A stretch of DNA of 64,000 bases. Origin: Lentisphaeria bacterium. GTDB taxonomy: Bacteria; Verrucomicrobiota; Lentisphaeria; Victivallales; Victivallaceae. The first letter of the stretch is position 1. Every line of letters begins with the position of its first letter. The position numbers and the translations under genes were made by a program. Of the stretch, positions 19,437 to 29,076 are shown one piece after another. The notes under the pieces were generated by a model that saw only the letters and a program-made list of their open reading frames with translations, was not told the origin of the DNA and did no database searches. The stretch covers positions 2,046,001 through 2,110,000 of the forward strand of contig CP091727.1 in the NCBI GenBank assembly GCA_022009855.1, in the 5' to 3' direction.

Positions 19437-19466
19437 TTGCAGAATTTTTTTTGAGTAATATATTAT
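19437..19466 (+). promoter_or_regulatory. Predicted promoter of the rpsP operon
   Basis: TTGCAG at 19437-19442, an 18-base spacer containing a T8 run, and TATTAT at 19461-19466. About 175 transcribed bases would precede rpsP. Confidence 0.55.
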
Positions 19467-19500
19467 AAGTTCATGGTACAGCAATACTGCACTTCTATGG

Positions 19501-19584
19501 CCGAATCCTCTGGGCCTGTGGGAGTGGTGGTTCCGGACCGGCGCGGTTAGAATAACGTGGCTGTTGCCGCGCCGAAGGGTTCGG
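19501..19584 (+). promoter_or_regulatory. Structured leader RNA candidate of the rpsP operon
   Basis: CCGAATCC (19501-19508) can pair with GGGTTCGG (19577-19584), and a perfect inner eight-base helix forms between CGGCGCGG (19539-19546) and CCGCGCCG (19567-19574). Position between a promoter and the first ribosomal protein gene suggests an autoregulatory leader. This is an inference from fold and place only. Confidence 0.35.
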
Positions 19585-19647
19585 GGCCTGTTGCTTAAGT
19601 GCCGGATCGTGGATTGAGATCGAAAAAGAAAAGAGGTTCAGAGTTTT

Positions 19648-20028
19648 ATGGTCAGAGTCAGATTGAAGCGTACCGGAACCCGCAATGTGGCCTGTTTCCG
19701 GGTGGTGGTCATGGACAAGCGTTCCAGCCGCGACGGCAAGGCGATTGAAGAGCTGGGCTTTTATGATCCGCGCAGCAAGGAAGAGCACGTCAATCTGGAG
19801 CGGGTGGACTACTGGAAGGGCGTCGGCGCCTCCTTTTCCGAAACCGTGGAGAAGATTGTTGAACGGATTCGTTCCGGCAAGAGCCTGAAGGACGTGGTCC
19901 GTCCTGCCGTGCCGTCGAAGAAGGCGAAGGCGAAGGCCGAGGCGGAAGCCAAGGCGAAGGCGGAAGCGGAAGCGCAGGCCGCCGCGGAGGCGGAGGCGCC
20001 TGCCGCGGAAGCTGCTCCTGAGGCCTGA
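19648..20028 (+). CDS. rpsP: Small ribosomal subunit protein bS16
   Basis: Intact, 126 residues. The first 80 residues match bS16 (MVRVRLKRTGTRNVACFRVVVMD, LGFYDPRSK, RVDYWKGVGASFSETV). The remaining ~45 residues form a Lys/Ala/Glu-rich tail, longer than in most bacteria, as seen in several PVC and Bacteroidota members. It starts the ribosomal and tRNA-modification operon. Confidence 0.96.
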   Translation: MVRVRLKRTGTRNVACFRVVVMDKRSSRDGKAIEELGFYDPRSKEEHVNLERVDYWKGVGASFSETVEKIVERIRSGKSLKDVVRPAVPSKKAKAKAEAEAKAKAEAEAQAAAEAEAPAAEAAPEA

Positions 20029-20090
20029 TGCCGTCCGCCTCCGCATCGGCGGAACAGGCGGGTGGGGAATCAAGGTAAGGAAACAAGAAA

Positions 20091-20420
20091 ATGCTGAAAG
20101 CATTGCTGAATTTTTTGACCGGCGGCTCGAAGGATGATGCGCCGGCAAAGGCGAAGAGTTCCGCTTCCGGGACCGGCAGTCTGCATGATCTGGAAGGATT
20201 TGTCGACTATGTGGTTCGTTCGCTGGTCGATTATCCCGATGAGGTGCGCATCCAGAGTGAAGAGAATGAGGAAGGGTGCTCGATCCGGATCTCCTGTCGC
20301 GGAGAGGACATTGGTAAAATCGTCGGCAAGCGCGGGAAGACCATCATGGCGATCCGGGCGCTGGTGAGCGGCGCGGCCGGAAGGCAGCGCAAGCGGGTCT
20401 CGGTCGAAGTTCTCGATTGA
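20091..20420 (+). CDS. khpA: KH-domain RNA-binding protein KhpA
   Basis: Intact, 109 residues. The C-terminal KH domain has the GxxG loop in IGKIVGKRGKTIMAIRAL. The N-terminus carries an additional ~30 residues (LLNFLTGGSKDD...) compared with the usual ~75-residue KhpA. It binds RNA, in many bacteria with KhpB. Gene order rpsP-khpA-trmD is common, but rimM, normally between khpA and trmD, is absent here. Confidence 0.88.
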   Translation: MLKALLNFLTGGSKDDAPAKAKSSASGTGSLHDLEGFVDYVVRSLVDYPDEVRIQSEENEEGCSIRISCRGEDIGKIVGKRGKTIMAIRALVSGAAGRQRKRVSVEVLD

Positions 20421-20434
20421 AACCGGAAACGAGG

Positions 20435-21136
20435 ATGCAGATCGACATCGTAACGCTGTTTCCGGAGATGTTTCCGGGGCCGCTCGGAGAGAGCATCATC
20501 GGGCGGGCGGCGGAACGGAATCTGGCGGAGATCCGCGCTGTCGATCTGCGGAAGTATACGCACGACGCACGCGGTACGGTCGATGACAGGCCGTATGGCG
20601 GCGGCCCCGGGATGCTGATGAAGGTGGAGCCGCTGGTGGAAGCGGTCGAAGATTTGAGGCGTCCGGAGACGGTGGTGATCCTGACCAGCCCGAGAGGGGA
20701 GAGGTTCACCGAGTCGATTGCGCGCGAACTGGCGCAGCGGGAGCATCTGCTGATCGTTGCCGGTCATTACGAAGGCGTTGATGAACGGGCGATTGAATTG
20801 ATTGCCGCGCGTGAGATGTCGCTGGGCGACTTTGTGCTGACCAGTGGAAATCTTGCGGCGATGGTGATGGCGGATGCGGTGATCCGGTTGCTGCCGGGGG
20901 TGCTGGGTGATGACGCGTCGAGCGTCGAGGAGTCGCACTCTGCGGGACTTCTGGAATATCCGCAGTATACGCGCCCTCCGGAGTTCCGGGGGCGGAAGGT
21001 GCCGGAGGTGTTGCTTTCCGGCGACCACGGCAGGATTGAACGGTGGAGGCGGCTCCAGGCGGAGCGGCTGACCCGGGAACGGCGGCCGGATTTGTGGGAA
21101 ACGTATTTACAAACAACGGAGACGGAGTTGAAATGA
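20435..21136 (+). CDS. trmD: tRNA (guanine-37-N1)-methyltransferase
   Basis: Intact, 233 residues from MQIDIVTLFPEMF. TrmD methylates G37 of tRNAs with S-adenosylmethionine, preventing frameshifts. The trefoil-knot SAM site appears as LTSPRGERFTE, GHYEGVDERAIE and SLGDFVLTSGNLAAMV. It overlaps rplS by four bases (ATGA). Confidence 0.95.
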   Translation: MQIDIVTLFPEMFPGPLGESIIGRAAERNLAEIRAVDLRKYTHDARGTVDDRPYGGGPGMLMKVEPLVEAVEDLRRPETVVILTSPRGERFTESIARELAQREHLLIVAGHYEGVDERAIELIAAREMSLGDFVLTSGNLAAMVMADAVIRLLPGVLGDDASSVEESHSAGLLEYPQYTRPPEFRGRKVPEVLLSGDHGRIERWRRLQAERLTRERRPDLWETYLQTTETELK

Positions 21137-21481
21137 ACATACTCGACAAAATTCGCAAGGAACAGGTGAGAGCCGAGCGTCATGAGTTCGCAGTCGGCGA
21201 CACGATCCGCATTCACGTCAAGATCGTCGAAGGCGACAATGAGCGTATCCAGCAGTTTCAGGGAACGGTGATCGCCCCGCCACGGCAGCGGCATCGAGGA
21301 GACCTTCACGGTTCGCCGTGTGCAGGCCGGCCAGGGAGTCGAGCGGGTGTTCCCGATCAACAGCCCCCGGATTGAGAAGATTGAGATCGTGCGTCGCGGC
21401 GATGTCCGGCGCGCCAAGCTCTACTATCTGCGCGACAAGGTCGGCAAGGCCGCCCGCGTCAAAGAGATGCGCACGAAGTAA
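21133..21481 (+). CDS. rplS: Large ribosomal subunit protein bL19
   Basis: 115 residues after removing one C from the C4 run at 21275-21278. Corrected sequence reads GTVIARHGSGIEETFTVRRV, then VERVFPINSPRIEKIEIVRRGDVRRAKLYYLRDKVGKAARV, an unmistakable bL19. It sits between trmD and rnhB, as in many bacteria. As read, the frame ends after about 81 codons, which would be lethal if real. Confidence 0.94.
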
Positions 21482-21497
21482 GAGCTTCGATCACTTC

Positions 21498-22185
21498 ATG
21501 TCGAATCGTGTTTCGGCATTGTTATCCGAGGCGGATGAACTCCTCCGGCCAGAGCGTGAATGCTGGGCGGAGGGGTTCTGTTTTGTCGCCGGGGTGGACG
21601 AAGTCGGGCGCGGACCACTGGCTGGGCCGGTGGTGGCGGCGGCGGTGGTGTTTCCGCGCGGAGTGTCGCTGCCTGCGGTGAATGATTCGAAAAAGTTGAC
21701 CGCTCCGGAGCGGGAAGAGCTGGAGCGCGCGATTCGGGCGGTGCCCGGCGTGTCGATCGGGATCGGTGAGGTTTCCGCGGCCGAGATCGACCGGCTTGAC
21801 ATTCTGCGGGCGACCTGGCGGGCGATGCGGCTCGCGGTCGAGCAGTTGGGAAAGGTGGATTTTATTCTGGTGGACGGGCGTCCGGTGAAGGGGCTCCCGT
21901 ATCCGTCGCGGGCGATGGTCGGCGGCGATGGCCGTTCGGCGAGCATCGCGGCGGCCAGCATTGTGGCGAAGGTTTACCGGGACCGTCTGATGGAGGAGTA
22001 TGAGACGCGGTATCCCGGATATGGCTTTGCCGGGCACAAAGGGATACGGTACCGCGGAGCATCTGGAGGCGCTGCGGCGGCTGGGGCCATGTCCGGAGCA
22101 CAGGAGAAGTTTCCGGCCGGTGCGGGAGATCATCGATCCTCCGCCGGAACAGCCGGATCTGTTTGGAGCGATGGAAGATGAATGA
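21498..22185 (+). CDS. rnhB: Ribonuclease HII
   Basis: 228 residues after removing one base at 22038-22043. RNase HII cleaves RNA in RNA-DNA hybrids and excises single ribonucleotides. Motifs: GVDEVGRGPLAGPVVAAAV with the catalytic Asp-Glu pair, VNDSKKLTAPERE, and ASIVAKVYRD; after correction the C-terminal GYGFAGHKGYGT and HRRSF follow. Seventeen bases after rplS, so the end of the same operon. Confidence 0.93.
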
Positions 22186-22202
22186 TTGGGCAGAGAGGAT
22201 TC

Positions 22203-22248
22203 CCCGCGTCACCGACGCGGGCGGGACCAGCGGCGCGAGCCGGTTTTT
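22203..22248 (+). terminator. Probable terminator after rnhB
   Basis: A perfect stem CCCGCGTC/GACGCGGG (22203-22221) is followed by a second weak GC-rich hairpin and five T at 22244-22248. Lies 18 bases after the rnhB stop and before thrS. Confidence 0.45.
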
Positions 22249-22293
22249 CGTTGCGTGAAATTGAACAGTCTGATTTGAAACACAGGTAATATC

Positions 22294-24025
22294 ATGAACA
22301 ACTATCCCTTGGAAACGATCCGGCACAGCGCTGCGCATGTGATGGCGGCCGCGGTGCAGCAGCTTTACCCCGACGCGAAATTCGACATCGGTCCGGCGAC
22401 CGAGAACGGCTTCTACTACGACTTCGACATGGAGCACCGGCTGCTGCCGGAGGACCTGAAGGCGATCGAGAAGGCGATGAAGAAGCTGATCGGGCGGAAA
22501 CTCCCCTTCGAATGCTTCGAGCTTTCGCGCGCCGAGGCGGAGAAGATGCTCTCCGACGCCGGGCAGAACTACAAGCTGGAGCGTCTCGCCGACATTCCGG
22601 AAGGGGCGAAGATCACCTTCTACCGGACCGGCGACTTCGTCGATCTCTGCCGCGGGCCGCACGTCGGCAATTCCGGCGACATCGGCGCGGTGAAGCTGCT
22701 GTCGATAGCGGGCTCCTACTTCCGCGGCGACGAGAAGAATAAGATGCTGCAGCGGATCTACGGCACTGCATTTGCGACCGAGGAGGAGCTGCAGGCCTAT
22801 CTCAAGCAGCAGGAGGAGGCGGCCAAGCGCGACCACCGCAAGCTCGGGCAGGAGCTGGATCTCTTCAGTTTCTCCGAGAATGTCGGTCCGGGGCTGGTGC
22901 TGTGGCATCCGAAAGGGGCGTTCATCCGGAACACCTTCGAGACCTTCTGGCGGGAGGAGCACTACAAGAACGGCTATCAGCTGCTCTACACGCCGCACAT
23001 CGGGCAGAGCATCCTCTGGGAGACCAGCGGCCATCTCGACTTCTACAAGGAGGGGATGTACTCGGCGATGCAGATCGACGAGAAGGACTACTACGTCAAG
23101 CCGATGAACTGTCCTTTCCACATCGAGATCTACCAGTCGCGGCTGCGCTCCTACCGGGAGCTGCCGCTGCGCTGGGCGGAACTGGGGACGGTCTACCGCT
23201 ACGAGAAGTCCGGCGCGCTGCACGGACTGCTGCGGGTGCGCGGCTTTACGCAGGACGATTCGCACATCATCTGCACGCCCGAGCAGATTGAGGATGAGAT
23301 TGCCGAGGTGCTCCGGTTCAGTTTGTACATCTGGAACTGCTTTGGATTCAAGGAGATTAAGCCGTACCTCTCGACCCGTCCGGCGAAGGCGGTCGGCGAG
23401 CCGGAGCGGTGGGAGAAGGCGCTCGTGTCGCTGGAAAAGGCGGTGAAGAAGCTGAACCTCGATTACGAGGTGGACGAGGGCGGCGGCGCCTTCTACGGAC
23501 CGAAGATCGACCTCAAGGTGAAGGATGCGATCGGCCGCGAATGGCAGACGGCGACGATTCAGTTTGACTTCAACCTGCCGGAGCGGTTCGATATGACCTA
23601 CATCGGTGAGGACGGCAAGAAGCACCGTCCCTACATGGTGCACCGTGCGCTGATGGGGTCGCTGGAGCGTTTCTTCGGGATTCTGATCGAGCAGTACGCG
23701 GGGGGCGTTCCCGCTCTGGCTGGCGCCGGAGCAGGCGCGGGTGCTGCCGGTCTCCGACAAGCAGCTGGAAGCGGCGAAGGCGCTGATGCTGGAGCTGCGC
23801 AAGCGCGGCTTCCGGGTGGAGGTCGACGAGCAGGCGGCGAGCTTGGGAGCGAAGATCAAGGATGCCCGGAAGGAGCGGATTCCGTACATGCTGGTGGTCG
23901 GCGAGCGGGAGGCGGCGGAGGGTACCGCTGCGGTGCGCAACCGTCGCGAAGGGGAGCTCGGCGTCATGACGGTCGACCAACTTGCGGAAAAAATGCGTTT
24001 TGAGGTTGACAACAAGGTTGTTTGA
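22294..24025 (+). CDS. thrS: Threonyl-tRNA synthetase lacking the TGS domain
   Basis: About 576 residues after removing one G from the G6 at 23700-23705 (restoring the EQYAGAFPLWLAPEQ segment). Contains the editing domain (HSAAHVMAAAVQQLYP; zinc ligands), then class II motifs: MNCPFHIEIYQ, RVRGFTQDDSHIICT, VHRALMGSLERFF, and the anticodon-binding domain. Family members are usually about 640 residues; the missing ~60 at the N-terminus correspond to the TGS domain, and no upstream in-frame coding was evident. First gene of a thrS-infC-rpmI-rplT-pheST block. Confidence 0.95.
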
Positions 24026-24107
24026 CGTTATAGTTTAGAATGTTGCAAATAAGCTCCGGGCGGGGCGTCCGGAGCGGAAAATATCCTTTTGAAGGGAGGG
24101 TGCTGTT

Positions 24108-24617
24108 ATTGCTAAGCTGCTGAAACCGAATGATCGTACATTCACCGCTGAGCAGGTCCGCCTGATCGGAGTTGACGGCGAACAGTTGAATGTGGTTCCG
24201 TATGCCCGCGCCAGGGAGCTGGCTCATGAGGCGGGGCTGGACCTCGTGCTGGTCTCCGACCGCTCGACGCCGCCGGTGGTGCGGATCATGAACTTCGGGA
24301 AACTCCAGTATGAGCAGAAGAAAAATCTGAAGGCGCAGCGGAAGAATGCTGCGGCGCAGAAGCTCAAGGAGGTGAAGTTTCATGTCAACATCGACGACCA
24401 CGATTATCAGACAAAGTTGAAGCACGCCCTTGATTTTTTGGAAAAAGGGTGTAGATTAAAGATCACTCTGGCACTTCGCGGCCGTGAAATGGCCCATCAG
24501 GATCTGGCGTTCCAGCTGATGGATCAGGTGATGGCGGCGCTGGCACCGTATGCGGATGCCGACGGGAAACCGAAGATGCTGGGGCGGAATATTTCCGTGA
24601 ACTTCGCTCCCAAATAG
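24108..24617 (+). CDS. infC: Translation initiation factor IF-3, AUU start
   Basis: Intact, 169 residues starting at ATT 24108. The frame is closed upstream by TGA at 24090-24092, and the first ATG (24186) would delete about 26 residues of the conserved N-domain (NDRTFTAEQVRLIGVDGEQLNVV). AGGGAGGG lies seven bases before the ATT. IF-3 discriminates against non-canonical start codons, and in E. coli and many others the AUU start gives autoregulation. Followed by the L35 and L20 genes. Confidence 0.96.
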   Translation: MAKLLKPNDRTFTAEQVRLIGVDGEQLNVVPYARARELAHEAGLDLVLVSDRSTPPVVRIMNFGKLQYEQKKNLKAQRKNAAAQKLKEVKFHVNIDDHDYQTKLKHALDFLEKGCRLKITLALRGREMAHQDLAFQLMDQVMAALAPYADADGKPKMLGRNISVNFAPK

Positions 24618-24698
24618 GTTTCGGGGGCGGCTGCCGCAGCCGGTGGAGCATTGACCGGCTCGGCGGAAGAACGAAACTCCAAAGAAGGAAGTTGAACA

Positions 24699-24899
24699 AT
24701 GCCGAAGCTGAAGACCAGAAAGTGTGCCGCGAAGCGGCTCAAAGAGACCGGGACGGGCAAGTTCCGGCACCACAAGGCGGGAGCCCGCCACCTGAAGTCG
24801 TCCAAAAACGCGAAGCGCCGTCGCCGCCTGCGTCAGGATGGAGCCGTGAAAGCGACTGAAATGCGCCGGATCAAGGCCGCGCTGCCCTACGGGCTTTAA
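24699..24899 (+). CDS. rpmI: Large ribosomal subunit protein bL35
   Basis: Intact, 66 residues, with the bL35 pattern MPKLKTRKCAAKRLKETGTGKF cut to its key features: Lys/Arg-rich, and HLKSSKNAKRRRRLRQ. AAGGAAG precedes the start. It lies 81 bases after infC in the classical infC-rpmI-rplT order. Confidence 0.96.
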   Translation: MPKLKTRKCAAKRLKETGTGKFRHHKAGARHLKSSKNAKRRRRLRQDGAVKATEMRRIKAALPYGL

Positions 24900-24920
24900 T
24901 TCTGAGACGGAGGATTCATC

Positions 24921-25271
24921 ATGTCGAGAGTTACGTATGCCGTGCCGTCGCGGAAACGCCGCAAGCGGACTTTGGAACGTGCCAAGGGATTTTACGGGAA
25001 CAGCAGCAAGAACATCCGCACCGTTTACGATGCGGTGGACAAGGCGCTGACCCACTCTTACCGTGGCCGCAAGCAGAAGAAGCAGCAGTATCGGGGGCTG
25101 TGGATCGTGCGTATCAACGCCGCCTGCCGTGCGCTGAATGTCAACTACAGCCAGTTCATGAACGGGTTGAAGAAGGCCAATATCGAGCTGAACCGCAAGG
25201 TTCTGGCCGATCTGGCGGTCAGCGAACCCGCCGAGTTCAAGGCCCTGGTGGAAAAAGTCACCCAGGCCTGA
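24921..25271 (+). CDS. rplT: Large ribosomal subunit protein bL20
   Basis: Intact, 116 residues. Typical N-terminal rRNA-binding helix (RKRRKRTLERAKGFYG) and C-terminal globular part (LWIVRINAACR; YSQFMNGLKKANIELNRKVLADLAV). In other bacteria L20 autoregulates this operon. An intrinsic terminator follows. Confidence 0.97.
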   Translation: MSRVTYAVPSRKRRKRTLERAKGFYGNSSKNIRTVYDAVDKALTHSYRGRKQKKQQYRGLWIVRINAACRALNVNYSQFMNGLKKANIELNRKVLADLAVSEPAEFKALVEKVTQA

Positions 25272-25294
25272 GCCTCGAATCGATCGAAGCCTGA

Positions 25295-25344
25295 CAGCTT
25301 GAAATTGGTGACTTTTTCACCAACTTTCAAGCTGTTTTTGTTTT
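25295..25344 (+). terminator. Intrinsic terminator of infC-rpmI-rplT
   Basis: A long stem, CAGCTTGAAA-TTGGTGA pairing with TCACCAA-CTTTCAAGCTG (one bulged base), followed by TTTTTGTTTTG. The strongest terminator of the window. Confidence 0.93.
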
Positions 25345-25369
25345 GATCCGGGCAGGAAGTGAGACGGGA

Positions 25370-25469
25370 ATGAGAATTTTGGACCAGTCGAGGCGATTTA
25401 GCAGCCGCCGTTGAAGAGAGGAGAGGGTTTTCTCTTCAGCGGCGGACCGTCCGTCTTCCGGAGGCGGAC
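25370..25469 (+). promoter_or_regulatory. Leader region of pheST with two hairpins and a possible short peptide
   Basis: A 14-codon frame (ATG 25370, stop TGA 25412-25414, one Phe codon) with AGGAAG upstream ends inside the left side of a 15-base-pair hairpin (25405-25419 with 25431-25445). A second hairpin, 25449-25457 with 25461-25469, follows. No U-run follows either hairpin, so this is not a standard attenuator. Confidence 0.3.
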
Positions 25470-25544
25470 CTTGTTCCGGTACATTGGGGAATCACGGCGT
25501 TTCCGCCGCACGGTGCGGGGAGCGCTTTCAGGAATCGGTGAAAT

Positions 25545-26565
25545 ATGAATGCGATCATAGAAAAAATCAATCAGGCGCTCGCCGAAGTGGAGCGGCGGGC
25601 GGGAGAGGCTGCCGATGCCGCGGCGGTCGAGCAGTTGCGGATCGACTATCTCGGGCGCAACGGACTTTTTCCGGCGCTCTCCCGGGAGATGGGGCAGGTT
25701 CCGCCGGAGGAGCGGCGTGAGACCGGCAGTGCGTTCAATTCCGGTCGCGGAAAGATTCAGGAGCTGATCGAAAATGCCGCTGCCCGGCTGAAGGCGGCCG
25801 GTTCCGGCAGTGGCGACGCGATCGACCTGACGCTGCCGGGACGGCGTTGGAAGGGAGGGCACAAGCACCCGATCACGATGCTGGCCGACGAGTGCGTGGC
25901 GGTCTTCCGCCGGATGGGGTTCATCGTCGCGGAAGGTCCGGAGATCGAAGACATCTACCACAATTTCGACGCGCTCAACACGCCGGCGGACCACCCGTCG
26001 CGCGATCCGCAGGACACCTTTTACTTTGCCGACGGGCGGATTCTGCGCACGCAGACCAGTCCGGTGCAGATCCGGGTCATGGAGTCCCATCAGCCGCCGG
26101 TGCGGATCGTTGCGCCGGGGCGGGTGTTCCGGCGCGACACGCCGGATGCGACCCACGGCATGAACTTCCACCAGATCGAAGGGCTCTATGTGGACCGCGG
26201 CGTTTCGATGGCCGATCTCAAGAGCGTGCTTCAGACCTTTGCGACCGAGATGTACGGGCCGAAGGTGAAGATCCGGCTGCGGCCGCACTTCTTCCCCTTC
26301 ACCGAGCCGAGCGTGGAGTATGATTTCAGCTGCATCATGTGCGGCGGGAAGGGGTGCCCGGTGTGCAAGCACTCCGGCTGGATCGAGATCGCCGGCGCGG
26401 GCATGGTCGATCCGGCGGTGTTCGCGAACGTCGGATACGATCCTGAGGAGTGGACCGGGTACGCGTTCGGCATGGGGATCGAGCGACTGGCGATGCTCCG
26501 CTACCGGATTCCGGATCTCCGGCTTTTTGTATGAAAACGATGTTCGCTTCCTCGAACAGTTCTGA
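25545..26565 (+). CDS. pheS: Phenylalanyl-tRNA synthetase alpha subunit
   Basis: 339 residues after removing one base at 26524-26528, which restores the conserved C-terminal end YENDVRFLEQF. Class II motifs: HPITMLADE, FRRMGFIVAEGPEIEDIYHNF, ALNTPADHPSRD, LLRTQTSPVQIR, HGMNFHQIEG and FGMGIERLAMLRY. Forms the alpha2-beta2 synthetase with PheT, 17 bases downstream. Confidence 0.96.
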
Positions 26566-26582
26566 CGGAGGAAACTTTTCAA

Positions 26583-28985
26583 ATGGATATTTCACGTAAT
26601 TGGCTGACGCAGTACGTCGCGGTCGACTGCGATATTCCGACGCTCTGCGACAAGCTGACGATGGCTGGAATCGAGGTGGAGGCGGTCGAGTCGGCGGGGG
26701 ACGGTTCCCGCCGGGGTGGTGGTCGGCCGGATTCTCGAGCGCAAACCCCATCCGGATTCGGACCACATGTCGGTCTGTCGGGTGGATGTCGGGCAGGGGG
26801 AACCGCTGCAGATCGTCTGCGGCGCGCCGAACTGCGACGCGGGCAACACGGTTCCGGTTGCACTGATCGGCACGGTGTTCCACACGCCGGAAGGGGAGTT
26901 CAAGATCAAGAAGTCGAAGCTGCGCGGCGTTGAATCGATGGGCATGATGTGCAGCGAGAAGGAGCTGGGGCTCTCCGACAACCACGAGGGGCTGATGATT
27001 CTCGACTCCTCGCTAAAGCTCGGGACTCCGGTGGAGAAGCTCTACCCGGGCGACACCCGGATTGAGGTGGAGGTGACGCCGAACCGGCCCGACTGGCTGT
27101 CGATGTGGGGAATTGCGCGTGACGTCTCCTGCCTCTTCGGGGTGGAGGCGAAACTGCCGGAGATCAAGGTTCCGGAGTGCACTGTTCCCGCGCCGAATCT
27201 GGTGACGGTTGAAGCGCCGGAGCTCTGCCCCCGTTATATCGGGCGGGTGATCCGCAACGTCAAGGTCGGGCCCAGCCCGAAGTGGATGCGCGAGCGCCTG
27301 GAGAGCGTTGGCCTGCGGTCGATCAACAATATCGTGGACGTCACCAACTTCGTGTTGATGGAGCTTGGGCAGCCGCTTCACGCGTTCGACCTGGCGAAGC
27401 TCGAAGGCGGCCGGGTGGTCGCCCGGCGGGCGAAGTCCGGCGAGAAGATCGTCACGCTGGACGGCAAGGAGCTGACGCTCGAACCCCGCCACCTGGTGAT
27501 CGCCGATGCGGCGAAGCCGATGGCGCTGGCCGGCGTGATGGGCGGCGAATACTCCGGCGTGACCGATGCGACCACCGACGTGCTGATCGAGAGCGCGGTT
27601 TTTCAGCCCTCGAACATCCGGGCGACCAGCCGCGAGCTGGGGATCTCCAGCGATTCGAGCTACCGGTTCGAGCGGGGGGTGGATTTCGACATGTGCGCGC
27701 TGGCCTCCGACCGGGCGGTCCAGCTGATTCTGGAGACCGCGGGGGGCGAGCTCGCCTCGGAGAAGGTGGATGTCAACAGCGGCCGTCCGGAGGAGAAGGT
27801 GATTCCCTGCCGGTTCGACCGGATCCGCGCCCTGATCGGGACGGAGGTCTCGAACGAGCGGATCGTCGATATTCTGCGGCGGCTTCATCTGAAGGTGGAA
27901 GATGTCACGGAGACCGGCTGCCGGGTGACGGCGCCGCTTTTCCGGCTCGACCTGTCGCGTGAAACGGACCTCGCCGAAGAGGTGGCCCGGATCCACGGGC
28001 TGGACAAGATTCCGGAAATTCCGGTCGACGGCAAGCTCTGCCACTCCATCGGGGAGGATACCTACTGGAGACTGCAGGGACTGCGCGACAAGGTGATCGA
28101 GACCGGCTTCTACGAGTGCATGCACTACAGCATGGTCAACGTCAACTCGGCGCTGGCGGACCGGCGGTTCCGGCGGGAGGACCTGATTGAGCTGGCGAAC
28201 CCGCTGAGTCAGGAACTGGCGGTGCTCCGTCCCGGGCTGCTCGGCGAGATGCTCGGCACGATCGAGCGGAACATTTCGCGCCGCAATCTCAATCTGCGGC
28301 TCTTCGAAATCGGCAAGGTGTTCTGCGGCAACGCGGAACTCTTTCCGGAGGAGCGGTTCGAGCTGTGCATGGTGCTCACCGGGCTGCGCCAGCCGGAGCG
28401 CTACTCCGGCGAGCGGAAGCTGGAGTACGACTTCTACGATCTCAAGGGAGCGCTGGAGACGCTGTTTGAACTGGCGCGGGTGAAGCGCTACCGGTTCGTG
28501 CCGGCGGAGGATGCCCGGTTCCGTCCCGGCCACGCCGCCGAGGTGTGGATCGAGGGGAAGAAGGCGGGCGCCTTCGGGGAACTGGCCGCCGATCTGACCC
28601 GGAGCTGGCGCACCACTTACCCGGTGTTCGCCGCGCAGCTGGAGGTGGATGTGATTCTGGCCGCCGACCACGGCGTCGGGTACTACGTGCCCTATCCGCT
28701 CTTCCCGGCGACGGAGCGTGACGTGGCGTTCGTGGCGGATGAGAAACTCTCCAACACGGACATTCTCGAATTCATCCGCAAGTGCAAGCTGCCGGATCTG
28801 GAATCGGCGCAGGTATTCGACGTCTTCGTCGACGACAAGCTGAAGGCCGAACATAAGAAGAGCATGGCCTACGCGCTGATCTTCCGCAACCGGGGAGCGG
28901 ACGCTCACCGACGCGGGAGGTCAACGCCCGGTTCGAGAAACTGCGTGCAAGACTGGCTTCGGAGCTCAAGGTGGAGCTTCGCTGA
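26583..28985 (+). CDS. pheT: Phenylalanyl-tRNA synthetase beta subunit
   Basis: 799 residues after removal of three extra bases (G5 at 26696-26700, G4 at 28892-28895, G3 at 28915-28917). Domains in order: tRNA-binding OB fold (VVVGRILERKPHPDSDHMSV), B3/B4 editing domain (NIVDVTNFVLMELGQPLHAFD), B5, catalytic-like core (NPLSQELAVLRPGLL) and the C-terminal FDX-ACB domain (PATERDVAFVADE, then ERTLTDAEVNARFEKL after correction). As read, the frame would run on into ribH, a false fusion. Confidence 0.96.
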
Positions 28986-29076
28986 CGGATCGGTCCGGCT
29001 TCCGGCGCTCGGCGCCGGGGGCCGTTTGAACATAAGAATAGAGAGTGGAACATTTCATATTGTCTGGAGGTTTGCG

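Noticed and set aside
22180..22293. T-box leader upstream of thrS
   Set aside because: No T-box sequence or specifier loop is visible; only two hairpins and a T-run that fit a terminator.
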